The notes under the pieces are model-generated. The model was not told the DNA's origin. It did not search any database and was given only the letters and a program-made list of their open reading frames with translations. From positions 9,189,162-9,253,161 of the forward strand of contig NC_086283.1 in NCBI RefSeq assembly GCF_021018805.1: DNA of 64,000 nucleotides, given 5' to 3'. Below, piece by piece: positions 11,243 to 46,348 of this stretch. Position 1 is the stretch's first letter, and every line of letters starts with the position of its first letter. The translations under genes and the position numbers were made by a program. Source of the DNA: Prinia subflava (lineage: Eukaryota; Chordata; Aves; Passeriformes; Cisticolidae).

Positions 11243-13654
11243 CAGCTGGGGACGTCAAGGACCATATTTAATAATACGTGGCTTATGCTTTATAGGTTTT
11301 AGGTAATTGCCTGTCATCCTATTGCATTCAAGTTGTATTCCATGTTGATGGTCTTATAAAATTGAAGTAAAAAGATTGAAAGCTTTTCTTCATGTGAATG
11401 AGGTAGGATAATGTGAGTGCTGAGAAGTTTAAAATTACAGGGAAAGGCCCATCCTATTACCCGTGTTTGGCAGTAATTTGCACTGAACAAGACCTATCAC
11501 ATATGAGGTTGGTTTGTTTGTTTGTTTTCACTTTATTTTATTATGTCTAGGAGACTGGTCATTTTTTGTCACAGAAAATCCTCTGTACAGGCAGATGAAA
11601 AAGTGGGAAGCATGTAGCCATTATGGGTCAATTTAGACAATCCATCCAGACCTGGAGACTAACATTAATCTCTTGGTCATGACAACACCATTTGGTTCAA
11701 GGTGCTTTGCTACCATAAGTGAATCTACCAGGTGCTAGCATATAGCACAGAGCATGAGCAGGAAAGCTGAAGCAGGGCAGTCCTAGAAGACCAGTCTCCT
11801 TCCTTACATGATCCTGACTGAAGCACAGTTCTCTCTCCTCTCTCAGCGTACTAAAATCCCACCATATCTGCCCAAATCAACTGTGTACTTTTCCTGATGA
11901 AAAATACTGGAAGGTACGTTTAGGATAAAACTGCTTTATTTGTACTTCTGGCCTATTACTTTTCTACCTGTGACCCTACATTAACATTTCCTGATGAATC
12001 ATAATCTTTAGCTAGTGGGAATATTCCTGTGATCTCAGAGTATCTAAGTTCCCCACCTCACCTAAATTTATCCACATAGTAACTGTTCCTGATGTCCTAA
12101 AATGATTCCTTCTTGTCTAGGCAGATGCTGGCTATTAAACAAGATAATGAGAGAGTAAAACACTTGGTTATTCCTGTAAAAAATGGATCATTGGATGTCA
12201 TGATGTGACCTCCTTTGTGAGACTTTCCGAGGGAAGAACACATAAGGTAAATACTCAAGGCCTAAATCAAACAACTTCACACTGAAGTTGAGAACCTCTG
12301 TCCTACCCTCCGCCTCCCCACATTCTTCTGCTCTTCCAGCCTTCTCTGGATGCTGGGAGCACAGCTGACATTTCAGGGACGCTCCTGAGCCCTGCTTTTC
12401 TGCCACTGATCAGTGCTGCACTCAGCACACTGCAAGTCCATCTGCAAATGTTGCAGAGAATTTGCTCTCCCTGTGCCCCTCCTGTTGCATAGGGATCAGC
12501 TGACATGAGTCACAAATCGGTTTGGTATATCAAAGTCTGAAAGTCATAGATTATGGCAGACCTATAAAGAAAAGAAAACCTGAATGAGATTCTTGACCAA
12601 AGCAGAAACAAATAGTGGTCTTTAGAAATCCAGTTTGAACTGGAGCAGGGGAGGTGCATGTTCACCCTGTAATCTGGCTGCAGACTTCCTGTTTGCTTTA
12701 AGATGGAAAAAGAAAAGTGGAAAAAAGTATTTATTTAACAAACAAAGTGCCCACAAGCATAAAAAATGAATAATATGAAACAATAAAACCTCTTGCTGCT
12801 CTGAAGAGAGATGGCAAAATTGATTAAGTCCTTGCCGTGGGTGTAGCTCGGCTCACTCAGTCTCTTATCAGGCCCTCCGGCGCTGGGAAAATGCCGAGCT
12901 CCAGGGCACAGTGGGCTACAGGTGCAAGCTCCCTGTGCACTTCGGGGTTTCAGTCCAGAGCAGGTTTAAACAGTCCCAAGATAAAGAAAAAAAAACAGTC
13001 CAGGGAACTTCTCTGCCTCAGCCAGCTAAACTAACTAAAAGCAAAGGAGATCTCTGTCCCACTGTCTGTCCATGCTGCAGACAACACAGTCCAGGAGCAG
13101 AATGCGGAGGAGTGAGTGCTGTTTCTCAAAACAAACTCGGCGCTTCTCTTCCTCCCCCTTTGCTGTTGGAACGAGTCTTAAGGTACAGAACACAATATCC
13201 AACAGAAACAGAACAGACTCTGGGGATACAAGCATCATAAAGTCACCATAGGACACACATTAATCCACCTTCAGGGACCATATTATAGGTTCAGAATTTA
13301 AGATTAGTCAACACCAGGAGATTTGGCAGGCAGGTGTGACATCTTCCTTGTGTTAAACATGTTTAACACCCTACGTGGACATTCTTATTCCAGAGGCAGA
13401 TTGCTTCTTCAGGATTTTTTCAGTGTGTTTTTCAACTCAAATATCAATATTGTTTGGTATCTGGAAAATTCTCTCACTTTATTGCAACAAATCATTCTTG
13501 TATATTTAGTTTCAGTCTTTGAGCTGTTAAAAAATAGAGATTTCCTCTTTGTGTTTCATGCTAAATTTGGGCACTGAAACCCTGGTATTGGGAGGATATG
13601 TAGAAGTTGCTGATATAAAAGAGCAGCACAAAAAACCCAAACATAGATACTTGT

Positions 13655-13738
13655 TCTGATCTAGAACCTAGATCAGACCTAGGTGAAAGATGAATAGGTC
13701 AATAGAACCTAGATCACCTAGGTATTGAAAGATGAATA
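13655..13738. repeat. Local imperfect tandem duplication with a 10-bp hairpin
   Basis: Two copies of an AGAACCTAGATCA...CCTAGGT...GAAAGATGAATA unit start at 13663 and 13704, a period of about 41 bases with small indels. The first copy overlaps a perfect inverted repeat TCTGATCTAG / CTAGATCAGA (13655-13664 and 13668-13677) around an AAC loop. No family is recognised. Confidence 0.85.
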
Positions 13739-16700
13739 TTTCTTTCAGCATTAGGTATCCTCTATCATTGGGATTTTTCATCTAACAAGAACATTACAGA
13801 TAAAATGGAGCATGGAGCCCACGTGAAGAGATCTCCATCGGTAGCGCTAGCTCAGGTCTTTGACATGGAATTCCCCAAGCATCGCCCAAATGACAACCAG
13901 CCCATGCTTTGATAAGAATGGTAGAGAAGTTTGTGGTGCAGATGATGTTTGGCAGAATTTGTTCTTGTCACAACAACCTACCTGCACTGGTCCAGCTCAC
14001 AGCAGAAATAGGAGCTGCCTTCAGCATTCACAACCTGGATGGTCCTGGTCCAACAGACTGAGGACAGATGAAAAGAATCTTTGTGTTCCTCCTTATGTTA
14101 CCCTTTAAAAATAGTGCTGTTTTCCTCTGCCCTTAATTCAGCTTAAAAATGAGATAATACTTACTGGACTGTCTAGAACACGTGAGGTTTGCAAAGGAGA
14201 AGAACATTTATAAATTATATATATTTTTTTTATTTTACTAAGTACATAAGAGTAAGGATAAAAGATAAAAGCTTCTGAGGCAGCAGACGCACTGTTCTTA
14301 CATCAGTAAAACAAGCCTAAGTAGCACAGTAATTTGCTCAGTACTTTTTCATGGTAATGAGCTTTTCTATCAAGACGATGTCTGGTGTTGTTTCAACCCT
14401 TTTCTTGGAATTGGTATTGCCATTTTCCAAACTGACCGCCTGGAATAATCTCTGCAGCAGGCCAAAGTACTACTGCTAACTAAAACTACACTGCCACTGA
14501 AGGGCTGGCTTCTGTGATCAGCAAACACAAGTCTCCTGTCGAGAAGGAAGCTAGATCTCTCCCTTTGTATTCGAATCATTTCACAATGGGGTGTGAAATG
14601 CTGTTCCTCTCTCTCTCTCTTCCACTTCCCCAAAAGCAAGCAAAATCATTACACCCCAGAAGAGCTGTAGGAACCGAGATTCACTTAATGCAATGTCTCC
14701 ATCAGCTACCTATTCAGCACTGTCAACATCCAACTGTTAAATAATTGAATCTCAAAAACTAAGCAGATTGGCTTAAAATTGGATATAAGACCACGTAGAT
14801 ACAGTTACTTTCCTGTATTTTCTGCATAAGAACATTGGGAACAAGCGCCAATTGTACCACACACAGGTTAGGTTTTTATTTCAGATTTATTGCATCCAGA
14901 GGTTTATTTGCCCAGAGAAGGCTGAGAGAGTTGTGCTTTCACTTGATTCTGAGACCTGGCACCTTGAGTGGCTTCTGCTGGTGTCTATTGAAAATAGCTA
15001 CGTGTCCATGGTGGGGAAATTGTTTGAGAGAAAAATAAGTTAAGGAAACAAATCACATGTATAACAAAATCAGTGGTGTGTTTGTGTGATAGCATAATGT
15101 TCATATTATAAAATTACTACTAAAATGAGCATGGTGTTACTTTCCAATCTAGCTAATGTCCAAGAATTTTACAATGTAACCATTATGTTTTGAAAGGAGG
15201 TGCTATCATAATTGCCTAAGTAAATGCAGTGTCCTGCTAACAGCATATAGTATTGTTGAATTTTAAAAATCCCCATTCCTTAGAATGGCACTTATTGTTA
15301 GAGATTGTAGAGAATTAATTTTTAAAATAATGAAAACAAGAATGTAAAGAAAAATGGCAAGATTTCTAGGAATCGCATCAGTTTCCAACACGGCAACTTT
15401 GTGCACGAGAGAACAGAATAGTAGACATTGTTTTGTTTATTCAAGAAAAATGCCACACGTTGATCTCTCAGCCATGGGTTTAACACTTTAATTACTTTCT
15501 CTCTCACTACTGCTGGGGAGTGGTAAATGTTACCCATGAGTTGGATATAAAACAAAGTTGAATAAATCCCCAGGTCAAGAAAAAATAAGTGTATTCAGAG
15601 CTAACGTCCCAGATATCCCCAGCCGACATTCAGTTACTTTCTGCATATCTTGTATGGGTTTTTCCAAGATGGAGCTGTCTTTTTATGAAGTTGTATTAGG
15701 AGTGGTTTCTACAGCCACTCTAACAGTTGCAGTAATAGCACAAGATGAAACTGTAAATAACCACTCCATTACCCTAAGTTGAAATTGCATTTATTTAAAG
15801 CACAGAAAGCAACAAGTTATATGACATGAAACTGTTGTAAAAAAATCAGTCAAGTAACACTAACAATGCACAAGAAAATACACAGTAAATTTAATATTGC
15901 AATGAGTTTTAAATTTTGGCCCATTACACGAATCACCCAGTTTTTCCATCCGTATGAGGTAGCTAATCCAGTATGTACTGCTCATGAGGATCCAGAATAA
16001 TCTGACGACATACAGACTTACATAGATTTGGGACTTCATTGCCTTCCAGGGAGCTGCTATTTCACAAGTTTTACTCAAATCAGAACAAGTATCCTTAGGA
16101 TTCACTAGTATGTTCATAAGACACCAGATATGTTATTGATTTGTAGTGGGTTCTGCCTGGTTTGTTGCAATAAACCAGACTGCAAAATCCCCAGATTGTC
16201 CCCTGGGAGGAAGCTGCAGTGATGGAAAGCAGATACATCCTCCCCTTCACTAAAGGACCTGCAGAGGACAAAACTGACATAATCTGGGAAGTACACACTG
16301 TTAAATGAACAGATGTGAAGTAAAACCACTATCAAAACACTACAAGCTGTGCTCATGACGGGAATTCTGGGGACAAGAAGCTCTCTCTCTATATATATGT
16401 CAGTATATTCTCAGCAGCAGACCACTCGCCTTTCTTTTTTAAACTGCGTTAATGAGTGAAGACTGTCTATTCTTGACCAAATATATGAGGATATATTTTT
16501 TCCATTAATACTTTACTCCCTTGGCATAAGAGCTGTCACTGAAAGATATTTCCTTCATTTTGGAAGGCAAAGGTGAGAGTGCCACAAGATTAATTCCTGT
16601 GACATAATGTGCATTCTCTGGCACTGGCTAATTATAGCACAGAAAACTAACAGCTTCCCTGCTGAGCACAGAGAGGATGACCTCTGCTGTAGGAAGGCAC

Positions 16701-17074
16701 TGTGCTCTTAAGTTTTTCCTGTGTCACAATGCCCAGTGACACTGCAGTGAAACTGCAGTTTTTCATCCCTTAGACGGCTGGGCAACAACAGCGCTGAGGA
16801 CATTTCTGAACTTGGCTCCCCTTTTCAAGGTTAGCCAGGTCTGGCACTGACTGTAACCCATACTCATTCTCTGTCATCTCACAGGAATAAAGAGGAGTAA
16901 AGGAAAACCCTCAACCCCAAAACACCATGCCTCTTTAATTTAGAGAAGTGTATGTGCAACAGATGGAGATGAAAGCAAGGAAAAAGTGTCTATCTTGATT
17001 TCAAAGCAATGACATGGATTAGTATTACAGTTGCTAAATAAACTTAATACAGCCTCACTTATGCCTATCTTACT

Positions 17075-17121
17075 AATGCTTTTTCTTCTTTTTTTTTAAT
17101 GCTTTTTCTTCCTTTTTTTTT
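17075..17121. repeat. 23-bp tandem duplication in T-rich tract
   Basis: AATGCTTTTTCTTC followed by a T run occurs at 17075 and again at 17098 with one base difference. This is simple slippage-type sequence. Confidence 0.85.
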
Positions 17122-20100
17122 CCATACATTCCCCATCCTCTGGACCATAATTCAGTTGTAGTACAGTGCACTTCTAGATCTACACAGTTGGCTATTCCCT
17201 AGATTTTTAAGTTACTTCCTCATTTACTTTTCAAGATATTGCCAGAAATTTATACAAATTCTGTATTTCACCACAATGCACAGCTGTATGGTCTGTAATT
17301 TTTTTTTTTTTAGTAAGATGGTTTCTCTGCTGATTCAAAGGGGAAAGAAGTAACTAACACAAAATGTAAGATATAAACATATCACCCCCAAATTTACAGA
17401 ACTTACTTTACATGAAATATAATCCTAATGGCTGTGAAAGGTACATGATAATTAAGAGGCATTCATGTTGAACAACATGCTAGGAGAGTGCTTCTGGAAA
17501 CTATGAAAAGATCCTCATGCCCCTTTTTATTAGAACAGATAGTCTTTTATCAAAAGCTAATTTTGTAGTAGTGTCTGTAGTTAATTTATTTAAACACTTG
17601 AGAATGGTTTAAACTGACTTCCCAAGAGGAATTAAATTATTTCTGTTTAGTGGTTTGGGGTTTTTGGGTTTTTTTTTTTACTTTTGTGTGAGTTATTTTG
17701 ACAGTTTCAGGGACAGAAATGTTTTGATTATTCAGGAAACAAGTATAGTAGAAACCACTGATGCACATAGTCCCTCAAATTGCCTGTCCAAAGTGATTTG
17801 ATACTGTCAAATATTCTGAATGATGAATGGGTAAGGGTATCATTTAGTCTCCAAGTACCTGAGTCCTCCGTTTCTACTGTAGCAGTGCTTTTCTTCTATG
17901 GCAGCTAAACGGAGATCATAAAATCATTTAAGATAAGCTATCAAGTAGTCAGGAAGGAAATTATCTTTTTTGCTGTTATTTTGAATTTAAATTCTATGAC
18001 TGAGAAAATTAGTATGTTGGATTCCACTACCAACTCCTTAAGTAAGTATTTTTCAGGGGGTATTTTTTTAACAAGGTGTTATGCCATTTTCCAAAGAAAA
18101 ACAAAGCAGAACATTTGTAGTCCTCATTGTCTTTATAAAAAACAGATTCACATTTATTGCTTAAAAAAGTTACAATACATGTAGTATTTCTTGAAAAACT
18201 GACAAGCGTGCTTGCCCTTGAAGAATGAAAGTCAGCAGGAGTATAGATTTGCTTTATGATTTGCAAAATTTTCAGCAACTTAAGAATACCTGGCATACTT
18301 CATTACTACCATGTCTGTCACAACCCACCTTCTCAGAAATACTGTCCTGGTCCATCACCTTAACCATAATGATGAAATAACTGGCTAATTTCAGTATTGG
18401 TGACTTAGAGACATCAACAACATTGGCCAAATTACAGTAAGACACCAAACAAGAATAATATGCCATCCTTCTAAGAGGTATATTTGGCTGTAATTACCTG
18501 TATATTTGAGGTCTAAGTAAGCTCTTGGATACGTTGTGGTTAACTGGAACATACCAAAGAAAAGATCAGGCATATCTTTAAAGATGAGCTTGTTCAAAAG
18601 GACAGAAAGAACAGTAAAATTACTCCTCGTTTCAATGATAGTTAGCTAGTTAAATCCCTTGTCTAAATAAACCGCATATATTTCTGTCAGGTCAAAGACA
18701 AATAAACCAACCAACCAAACAAAAAGCCCTGAAGTATTTCTGTGGACTTTATTTTCTTAAATCATTAAATTAAGTCAATACACCATCAAACAATTAAAAC
18801 ACAGCACTCTACAAGACTTTGTAATAATTTCCCCAGAGAAACATAGCATCATTCTATATAAAACACAATGGGGGAAAATAAAAGAGAAAGAAAGAATGTT
18901 CAAGAAAAAAATCCTCTAAATGAAGAGTGACAGCAAGTGAACCTGCTGCCTCTGCTGTAGTGTAATGTTTATTTCGCTACAAATATGCGAACAATTCACC
19001 AGCAGGACTGCCTCAGAAGAAGGAGACAAGGGCAGGAGAAGTAGTTTCCTGCAGGCCATCTGTGACATCAATGGTACTAGGGCTCCTAGCTCAGTGAGGT
19101 TCCCTGCCCCAGGTCTTCTGGAAACACTGGCTGATCTCTGCAGGGAAACCTACTGAGATAAAAGGCGGTTTATACTTCAGTGTATGAAGTACACTATCAG
19201 CATCCTGATTAGCTCAGGCTAACTAATTCCCTGTACCTTTAGTCAAACAGTGAAAATTGTACTTTGCATGTAGCTGAGCAGGTGAATGGAAGCCTACACT
19301 TCAATCAGCTTGAGGCCTGTTGTGACCCCTGAACAGCTGTGCCCATCCTGGGGAGCATGTGAAACCCCTTAACTGGCCTGTTTGAGTAACTACCTTTAAG
19401 AATTGACATTTCATCTGAACTAGCAACTTTTAAAGCCTACTAGGTACACTGGTCAAATTCTTTCTTAAACACAAACACTCCTCAAAGGTTGTGGTTTGCT
19501 TGGTACATTTGCATCCTGGAACAAGCACTGAAGTAGCAACTGAACTAGGATGGTCCAAATCTGGCTAGTAATCAATTACATCAAAGTAATAAAAATAGAC
19601 ATATCTTGAAAGCGCTCCAGAGAATCCTTTGATGTCTCCTTTAGTAAACACAATAGGTCAAATTACCTACTGCTGAAAACTGCTGTTAACAGCTTGGTCA
19701 TTTTCAGTAACAGTGTAACCCATACAGACTTAGCTTGCAGTCTGAACGCAGCCTGAGGGCACAAAAAACAGGAATAACAAGGAAAACCAACCATCTCCAA
19801 AGGGATGGGGTAAAGTAGGTCACCATTAAACACCATTTTGACAAGGTTACGGATGTTCCAACCAATATACCCTGGCCTCCTGAAACTGATTAAACTCCTG
19901 AGTTGCTCCAGAGAGGAGTTCTGCCCGCTGAATTCAGCCTGTGTTACCTTATTTTAGCAACAGTGGATAATTGCCTAGCCCTTCACACCCCTGCTGTTTT
20001 GCCATGTATGTTTATGTTATCTATGTTTCTTCAGGCATGAAAAGAATTCATACAAAAGAAGGAAACAGAGGTAGTTAGTAACTGCACAACAACAAAAATT

Positions 20101-20278
20101 TTTGGTTTTCTAATCTGGCATCATAATTGCACCATGCACATGCTCATCTGACTTTCATGCTTCAATATCCATTGAGCTAAATCAGCACAGAAAATGAACA
20201 TTCTTGTTGACAAAAACTGCTGGTGACTTGACAGGGATATATTTTTCATCTAGATCAAATGGTAGTTTTGCTGGGACA

Positions 20279-20307
20279 GAAAAAAAAAAAAAAAGAAAAA
20301 AAAAAAA
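20279..20307. repeat. A-rich simple run
   Basis: Two adjacent poly(A) runs are interrupted by a single G (20295). It could be the tail of a very old retrosequence, but nothing recognisable lies to its left. Confidence 0.8.
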
Positions 20308-23300
20308 GAATACTCTGTATCCATACTAATAAATACCCTGTAGTGATTTTCAGAGATTCTGTTGCTTAGGTCTGTGAAAAGAGCCTAAAGAATTTTATGT
20401 TGTCACATGTTTATTCTTGTAAAATAGTTCTTATTTTCTGGAAGGATTTCAAGAGAAGAGAAAAATCTTTAACTAAAAGGAAATGATGTTGTCATTTGAA
20501 CATGAAGATAAAAAAGTGCCAAGCAATGAAGTGCTAAACAAAGTCCTGAGGATGAGAGGATTTTGTGGGAGACTTCAGTGTCTTTATCTTTGTGTAAGTT
20601 ACTGAAGTGTTCTATGCTCTTGTGAATCCCACATGACTGTGCAAGCCATGAAAACTTAGCATATCATTATTCAACAAAGCACTCCAGGTTTTCACTGGGA
20701 GTCATATGTAAACTTAGACACTAGGTTTTCCAACTTGCTACACAAAGCTGCAGCAACTTAAAATGGATTGATGTAAGGACTCAGCATTTTGCTCCATGAC
20801 CTAGAAGTGAGATTAAAAGCACTTCTAATTCAAAGGAAATGTGGATTAGCTTGGGAATTGTTTCAGTGAAAATGTTAGACAAGCTGTTGAAGAAACAGTG
20901 GAAAATGAACAATTGGCCAAGTTGGAATATCAGGAAAGTTACTTTTTATCCAGTATTTCTTAAAAAGCTAACTCCTGCCTAACACACTGACCTTGGCCTT
21001 CACTCCAGCTGTAAAAGGGGTTTGCTACCTCTTCTTCCTAACAGAAGGAGACATAATGGTCCCAGATGCAACAGCCAGGGAACTGAGCATGCACTACAAA
21101 GTCTGTAAGTGTGACCTAGTCATCCTTATTGAAGGGGAGCAGCCCCCAGCTACACAGAAAGGCCTGCTGATCTTTGGAATTTGAAACAGATCAAGTGGAA
21201 CCCAATGGCATCCCCAAACCTGTTTTTTCCACTGTCTTGTAATGCCACTTGGCAAACTGAACCCTTTTTGTTGTTTTTGTGTTTAAAAAAAGGCCAATGG
21301 AACAATCTTATTTTATGAGCTTTCTCCTATGATCTTATTCTTTGTAGTATCCACTGAATCAAAAGGGTCCTCAACAAGATGAGTTTTGCTCAGATTAACA
21401 AAGGATTTGGCTGCAAGCTTGATTTACAGTAATTAAAGGAAAAACAAGTTGGACAGGATGCTGAAGAGAAAATTGAGGCCTGGTAATATATGCAAACAGG
21501 GAGAAGCTGTTGTTGTTGTTGATCTTAGTGCTTTATTTTCCGGCAGCATGAGCTGAAGTGTTCCAAACAGGAACTAATAGTAATCTGTTGGATGGACTAG
21601 ATAGATATCTTGCTTTTGCTGAAGTAATTTTTTTTTCTCTCCTAAAATGGCAAATCTCTTTGGAGAACATTTGCATCTTGTTTCCCCTTTTCCTCTCAGA
21701 TATATGAAGCATCCTGTATGGAATGCTGCTTGGTGGTCAGGATGCTTGGTTGTTCCACCTGTTTTGAAGGCACGTAGAATAGCATGCTCCAAAAATAAAA
21801 CTGGCTGGTCTCAGGCAAGCGGAAGTGAAAAACCAGCACTGATGTACAAGTAACCTGTGTTAACCTTTAAACTGAAAGGCTGGGCTGCTTTTCCCTCAAG
21901 TCCCCGAGGGGCAGTGCTATACCAGCCAAACAAGGCAAACTCTATTCATGGCTGGACCATCCATTCCTCTGTTGGTCCATCAGGAAGCAGCTGAAATGGA
22001 CTGGTGAATGCAGCCTTTGGAGACTGTTGATCACTTGGCCACACAGGGCTCTGGAACACTACTATACTTGAGAAAACAAAACCCAAAGACAGGGTTCACG
22101 ACAGCTGCTCTGCTCTCAGTATTTTTGTGCAATGTGTTTATTACCAGGCCAAATCTTCTGAGCTATTTTGCATAATAAACCTCTAAAAGTCTAACCCGAC
22201 CCCACTACTGTGGAGGATTAGACATGGTAATACTGCTCTACAGCCACTTCTGAGGATTAGCTTCAAAAATCAAATTAAAATGAAGCAAACACAATAAGTT
22301 GCAACACCCTTATTCAGTAATCATCTTCTCCACCTCTTGCATGTTATATTACCATATGAGGAACCTATGCAAAAGAATATACATGCTGCGTGTGGCAAAG
22401 CTGAGGAATTCTCTGTATAGGCACATCAACATATTCAGGTTTTGAGGCCTTGCGTGCCCAAGTATTCCTAGTGAAGTAAAAAGATTATTTAGTTTTATTT
22501 ATTTCGAAATACTGAGGAGAAAAGACATTATTTTTACCTCACAATTTGAAGAAAAAGGAGGTGAGAGTAAAAAGGATAATGTTCTCCAAGCAGAACTGTA
22601 TGCTGTAACTTGCAGAACTGGTCACAGAACTATGACTACATGTCTTGTTTTTCATTCCTACAAAAGCCAAAATTTTTTATTCTTTTTCTGAAGTGTATTT
22701 AAAGGTCATTATTTAAATGGGCAGATTTGTTTTTTAAAAATGACCAGCAAGTGCAATAAAGTGTTTGCCTAAATAAGTATACTAAACTAAAATTTGCAAA
22801 TCGGTTTCTGAGCAACGTCTATAGACAAGAGCTATCCAATAAATTTTAAATACTCTTTGGGGTCAAATGCTAATAGAGATATTGAATTTAACATGTAACA
22901 AAACTTGATTTACCAGAGTAACAATTCCTGTTGTCTTAAATTAGCAGGGAAAATAACACACTGTCAACACTATGTTTGTGCTGTTCTTAATTTCTTTGAT
23001 TATACAGAAAATGTGAATCACACGTCTGATCAAAAATGTTAATATAAAGTCATATTAGACGTCATTAATCTCAAATAATAATTACAAAATGTAGAACTGA
23101 AATACTGCCAAGTATGTAAATCTCCTGAGATGACAAACAATAATGAAGCTCAGAAAGTTTCTGAGCAATATACAAGGCTGAGGAACATGTCTGTAGTACA
23201 AAGATAGACACGTTGGTGATTTGGAGCAGTTTAATAGCATCTGTAATCCAAAGCAGGAACAGCAAGGTGTTCTTTAGCAATATCCTTGACTAAGATGATA

Positions 23301-24029
23301 AGAATGAAAATCAAATAGTTTGGAATTACACTTCCTGACCATGCTGTTCAGTACAATTAAAAGAATAAGCATAAAATGAAGACTACATAAGGAAGTTGCT
23401 AGGATTGGTTTAGGAGATCACAGCAAGATAAGTGGACTTTACAAGTACAAGGCATTATTTTCTCTTTAGCCTGTAAATATCAGTGTTAAGAAACTATGGC
23501 AGTCCTACTACAGTCCTATTTTTAAAAGTAATAAAAACCCCCCACTGCTCTCATAATCCACTACTGCCTATTGTCAAGCTTCGTACTGAAAATGTTGTTA
23601 CACAGTAAGCTTTTCTGAATATTGTGCCTTCTCCAGACCAGTAATAATTAGTACGTTAGACAGCAAGACAACTAACACTATGGCACTATAACAAACGCAA
23701 ACTGAGTCCAGTGCAATTATGAGGACATCCCCCGTGGACAGCAAATGCCATGTTTGCCACTCTAATACATCCCATCATTACAGCAGAAGGGCAGTCAGGC
23801 AATCTTTCTCTTCTTGTTTCACAGAAACGGAGTAGGAGTCCTTCCCCATGTAGAGAAGTATGCATAAACCTGCACTATGTATTACTGCTAGAAAAAAACA
23901 CCTGGCTGAGAGTGATCTGTTGGCCCTTGCTGCACAAAATAAAAAGCCTCCAAGGAGCTGGAAGTGTCACTGTGGTATCACTGTGAATAATTATTGCTCA
24001 TCACTCTCTAGAACTACCTAAAAAGGTTG

Positions 24030-24335
24030 TCATGAGGTGGGTGTCAGTCTCTTCTAGACTGCCTGCTGTGAGGGGACTAGAGGAAATGGCGTTAAGGTGA
24101 GACAGGGTAGCTTCAAATTAGATATTAGATTTTTTTTTCAATGTTCAGGCGGTCAGGCATAGGAATAAGTTGCCCAGGAAGGTGGTAGAGTCACCACTCC
24201 TGGAGATGCTTAAAAGGTGTCTGTAACTGGCGCTGGCGCATAGGGTTTAGGGGTTACAGTGCTAATGCCATGTGATAGCTGCACTTTATGATTTTAAAGG
24301 TCACTTCCAATTCTGATGATTATATGATTCTCTTT
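24030..24335 (+). repeat. CR1 LINE fragment (3' end)
   Basis: This is a diverged CR1 3' end on the plus strand. Visible landmarks are the GTCAGTCTCTTCT segment, 'ataagttgcccaggaaggtg', 'agagtcaccactcctggag' and a terminal GATGATTATATGATTCT tail near 24315-24335. It abuts the UBE2D3 CpG island. Confidence 0.88.
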
Positions 24336-25426
24336 GATGCGTCTGGCCCTTGTACTGACAGCCCACATCACTATATCTTCCCTTTGGTGATGTTTTTTCG
24401 CCTATACTGAGACACTTGGTTTGGTATCCTCGTGTGTGTCGATATGCCACTAAAAGGAAGTATCCAGGCCCCTTACCCTCAGACCAGGCCCGTGCTCTTC
24501 CTGGGCAAGAGCAGAGCTTTAGCTTCGTCACTCGCACCGCGGCGAACGGTGCAAATCCCATCGAGCCGGGGCTCCCGCGACAGCCGTGCCCATGGGAGCG
24601 CAGGTTCCTCCCAGGCGCCAGGACGGCCGAGCCCCGCTCCAGCCACTCGGGCGCCGGGGCGAGCGAGGGTGCCGCGTTCCCGCCGGGCGGTGACCCCTCC
24701 GCGGCGCTAACAGACAGCTGACGCGCGGAGGAACACCGCGCCCGCGTCAGCCGGCGGACCTAGATCCGGCCGCTGCCGCCATTTCGCGGGGAGGAGGGAC
24801 CCGCCGTCAGGGGTGCGCGCCCGCCGCCGAGCTCCGGAGCCCGCCTCGACCCTCAGGAGCCGCGGGCAGGAAGAGGCGCACAGCGCTCCCGAGGCGGCGG
24901 CGCCCGCAGGCAACCCCAGAACCTTCCCTCCCTTCCCTGCCCCGCCCGTTCCCCCTTGGCCCCTCCTTTCGGCCCTCGGCCCCGCCCCCTGGAGCCGTTG
25001 GCGGCGGCGTGCCGGGCCCGGCCCCGCCTCCCTCCCTCCCGCGGCGTCCGGGCCTGGCCAGCGGCGGCAGCGCGGGGCTCTCTCGCCCTTCCTCTCTCGC
25101 TCTCCCCTGGGCGGGCGGCGCCTCTCGGCTCTTCCCGCACCTCGCACCCTCTCCCGGCCGTGACGGGCGGCGGCGGGCGGAGCGCTCTCCCGGCAGCCTC
25201 ACGGCCCCGCTGCCCGCAGGCAGGCAGGACTTCGGGCGGCCGGCCGGTCGGGCGCCCCCCCGGCTGTTTCCGGAGGAAGGAGAAGAGCAGCTGCCCCCTC
25301 CCCCCTCTCCGCCTTCCTCCCCGTTCTCCTCCTCCTCCTTCTCCTCCTCCTCCTCCCTCCCGGCCCCCCGAGCGGAGCGCGCAGTCACCCCGGCGCGTAG
25401 ACGGGCCCGGCACTCGCACACACACA

Positions 25427-46348
<20,922 letters not shown>

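Larger units (their letters stand above)
11243..24029. other. Gene-free interval between CISD2 and UBE2D3
   Basis: This 12.8 kb AT-rich interval has no recognisable coding exon. Small features noted are a local duplication with hairpin (13655-13738), a 23-base tandem duplication in a T-rich tract (17075-17121), an A-rich run (20279-20307) and scattered poly(T). If UBE2D3 also starts near the CISD2 promoter, as in human, this interval would be its first intron and could hold unseen non-coding exons. Confidence 0.6.

Noticed and set aside
10554..11306. Long open frames on both strands (124-234 codons) through the GGGAA array
   Set aside because: A pentamer repeat has no stop in several frames. 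The translations are monotonous (REGKG or PSLPF units) and overlap the CISD2 first exon in another frame.
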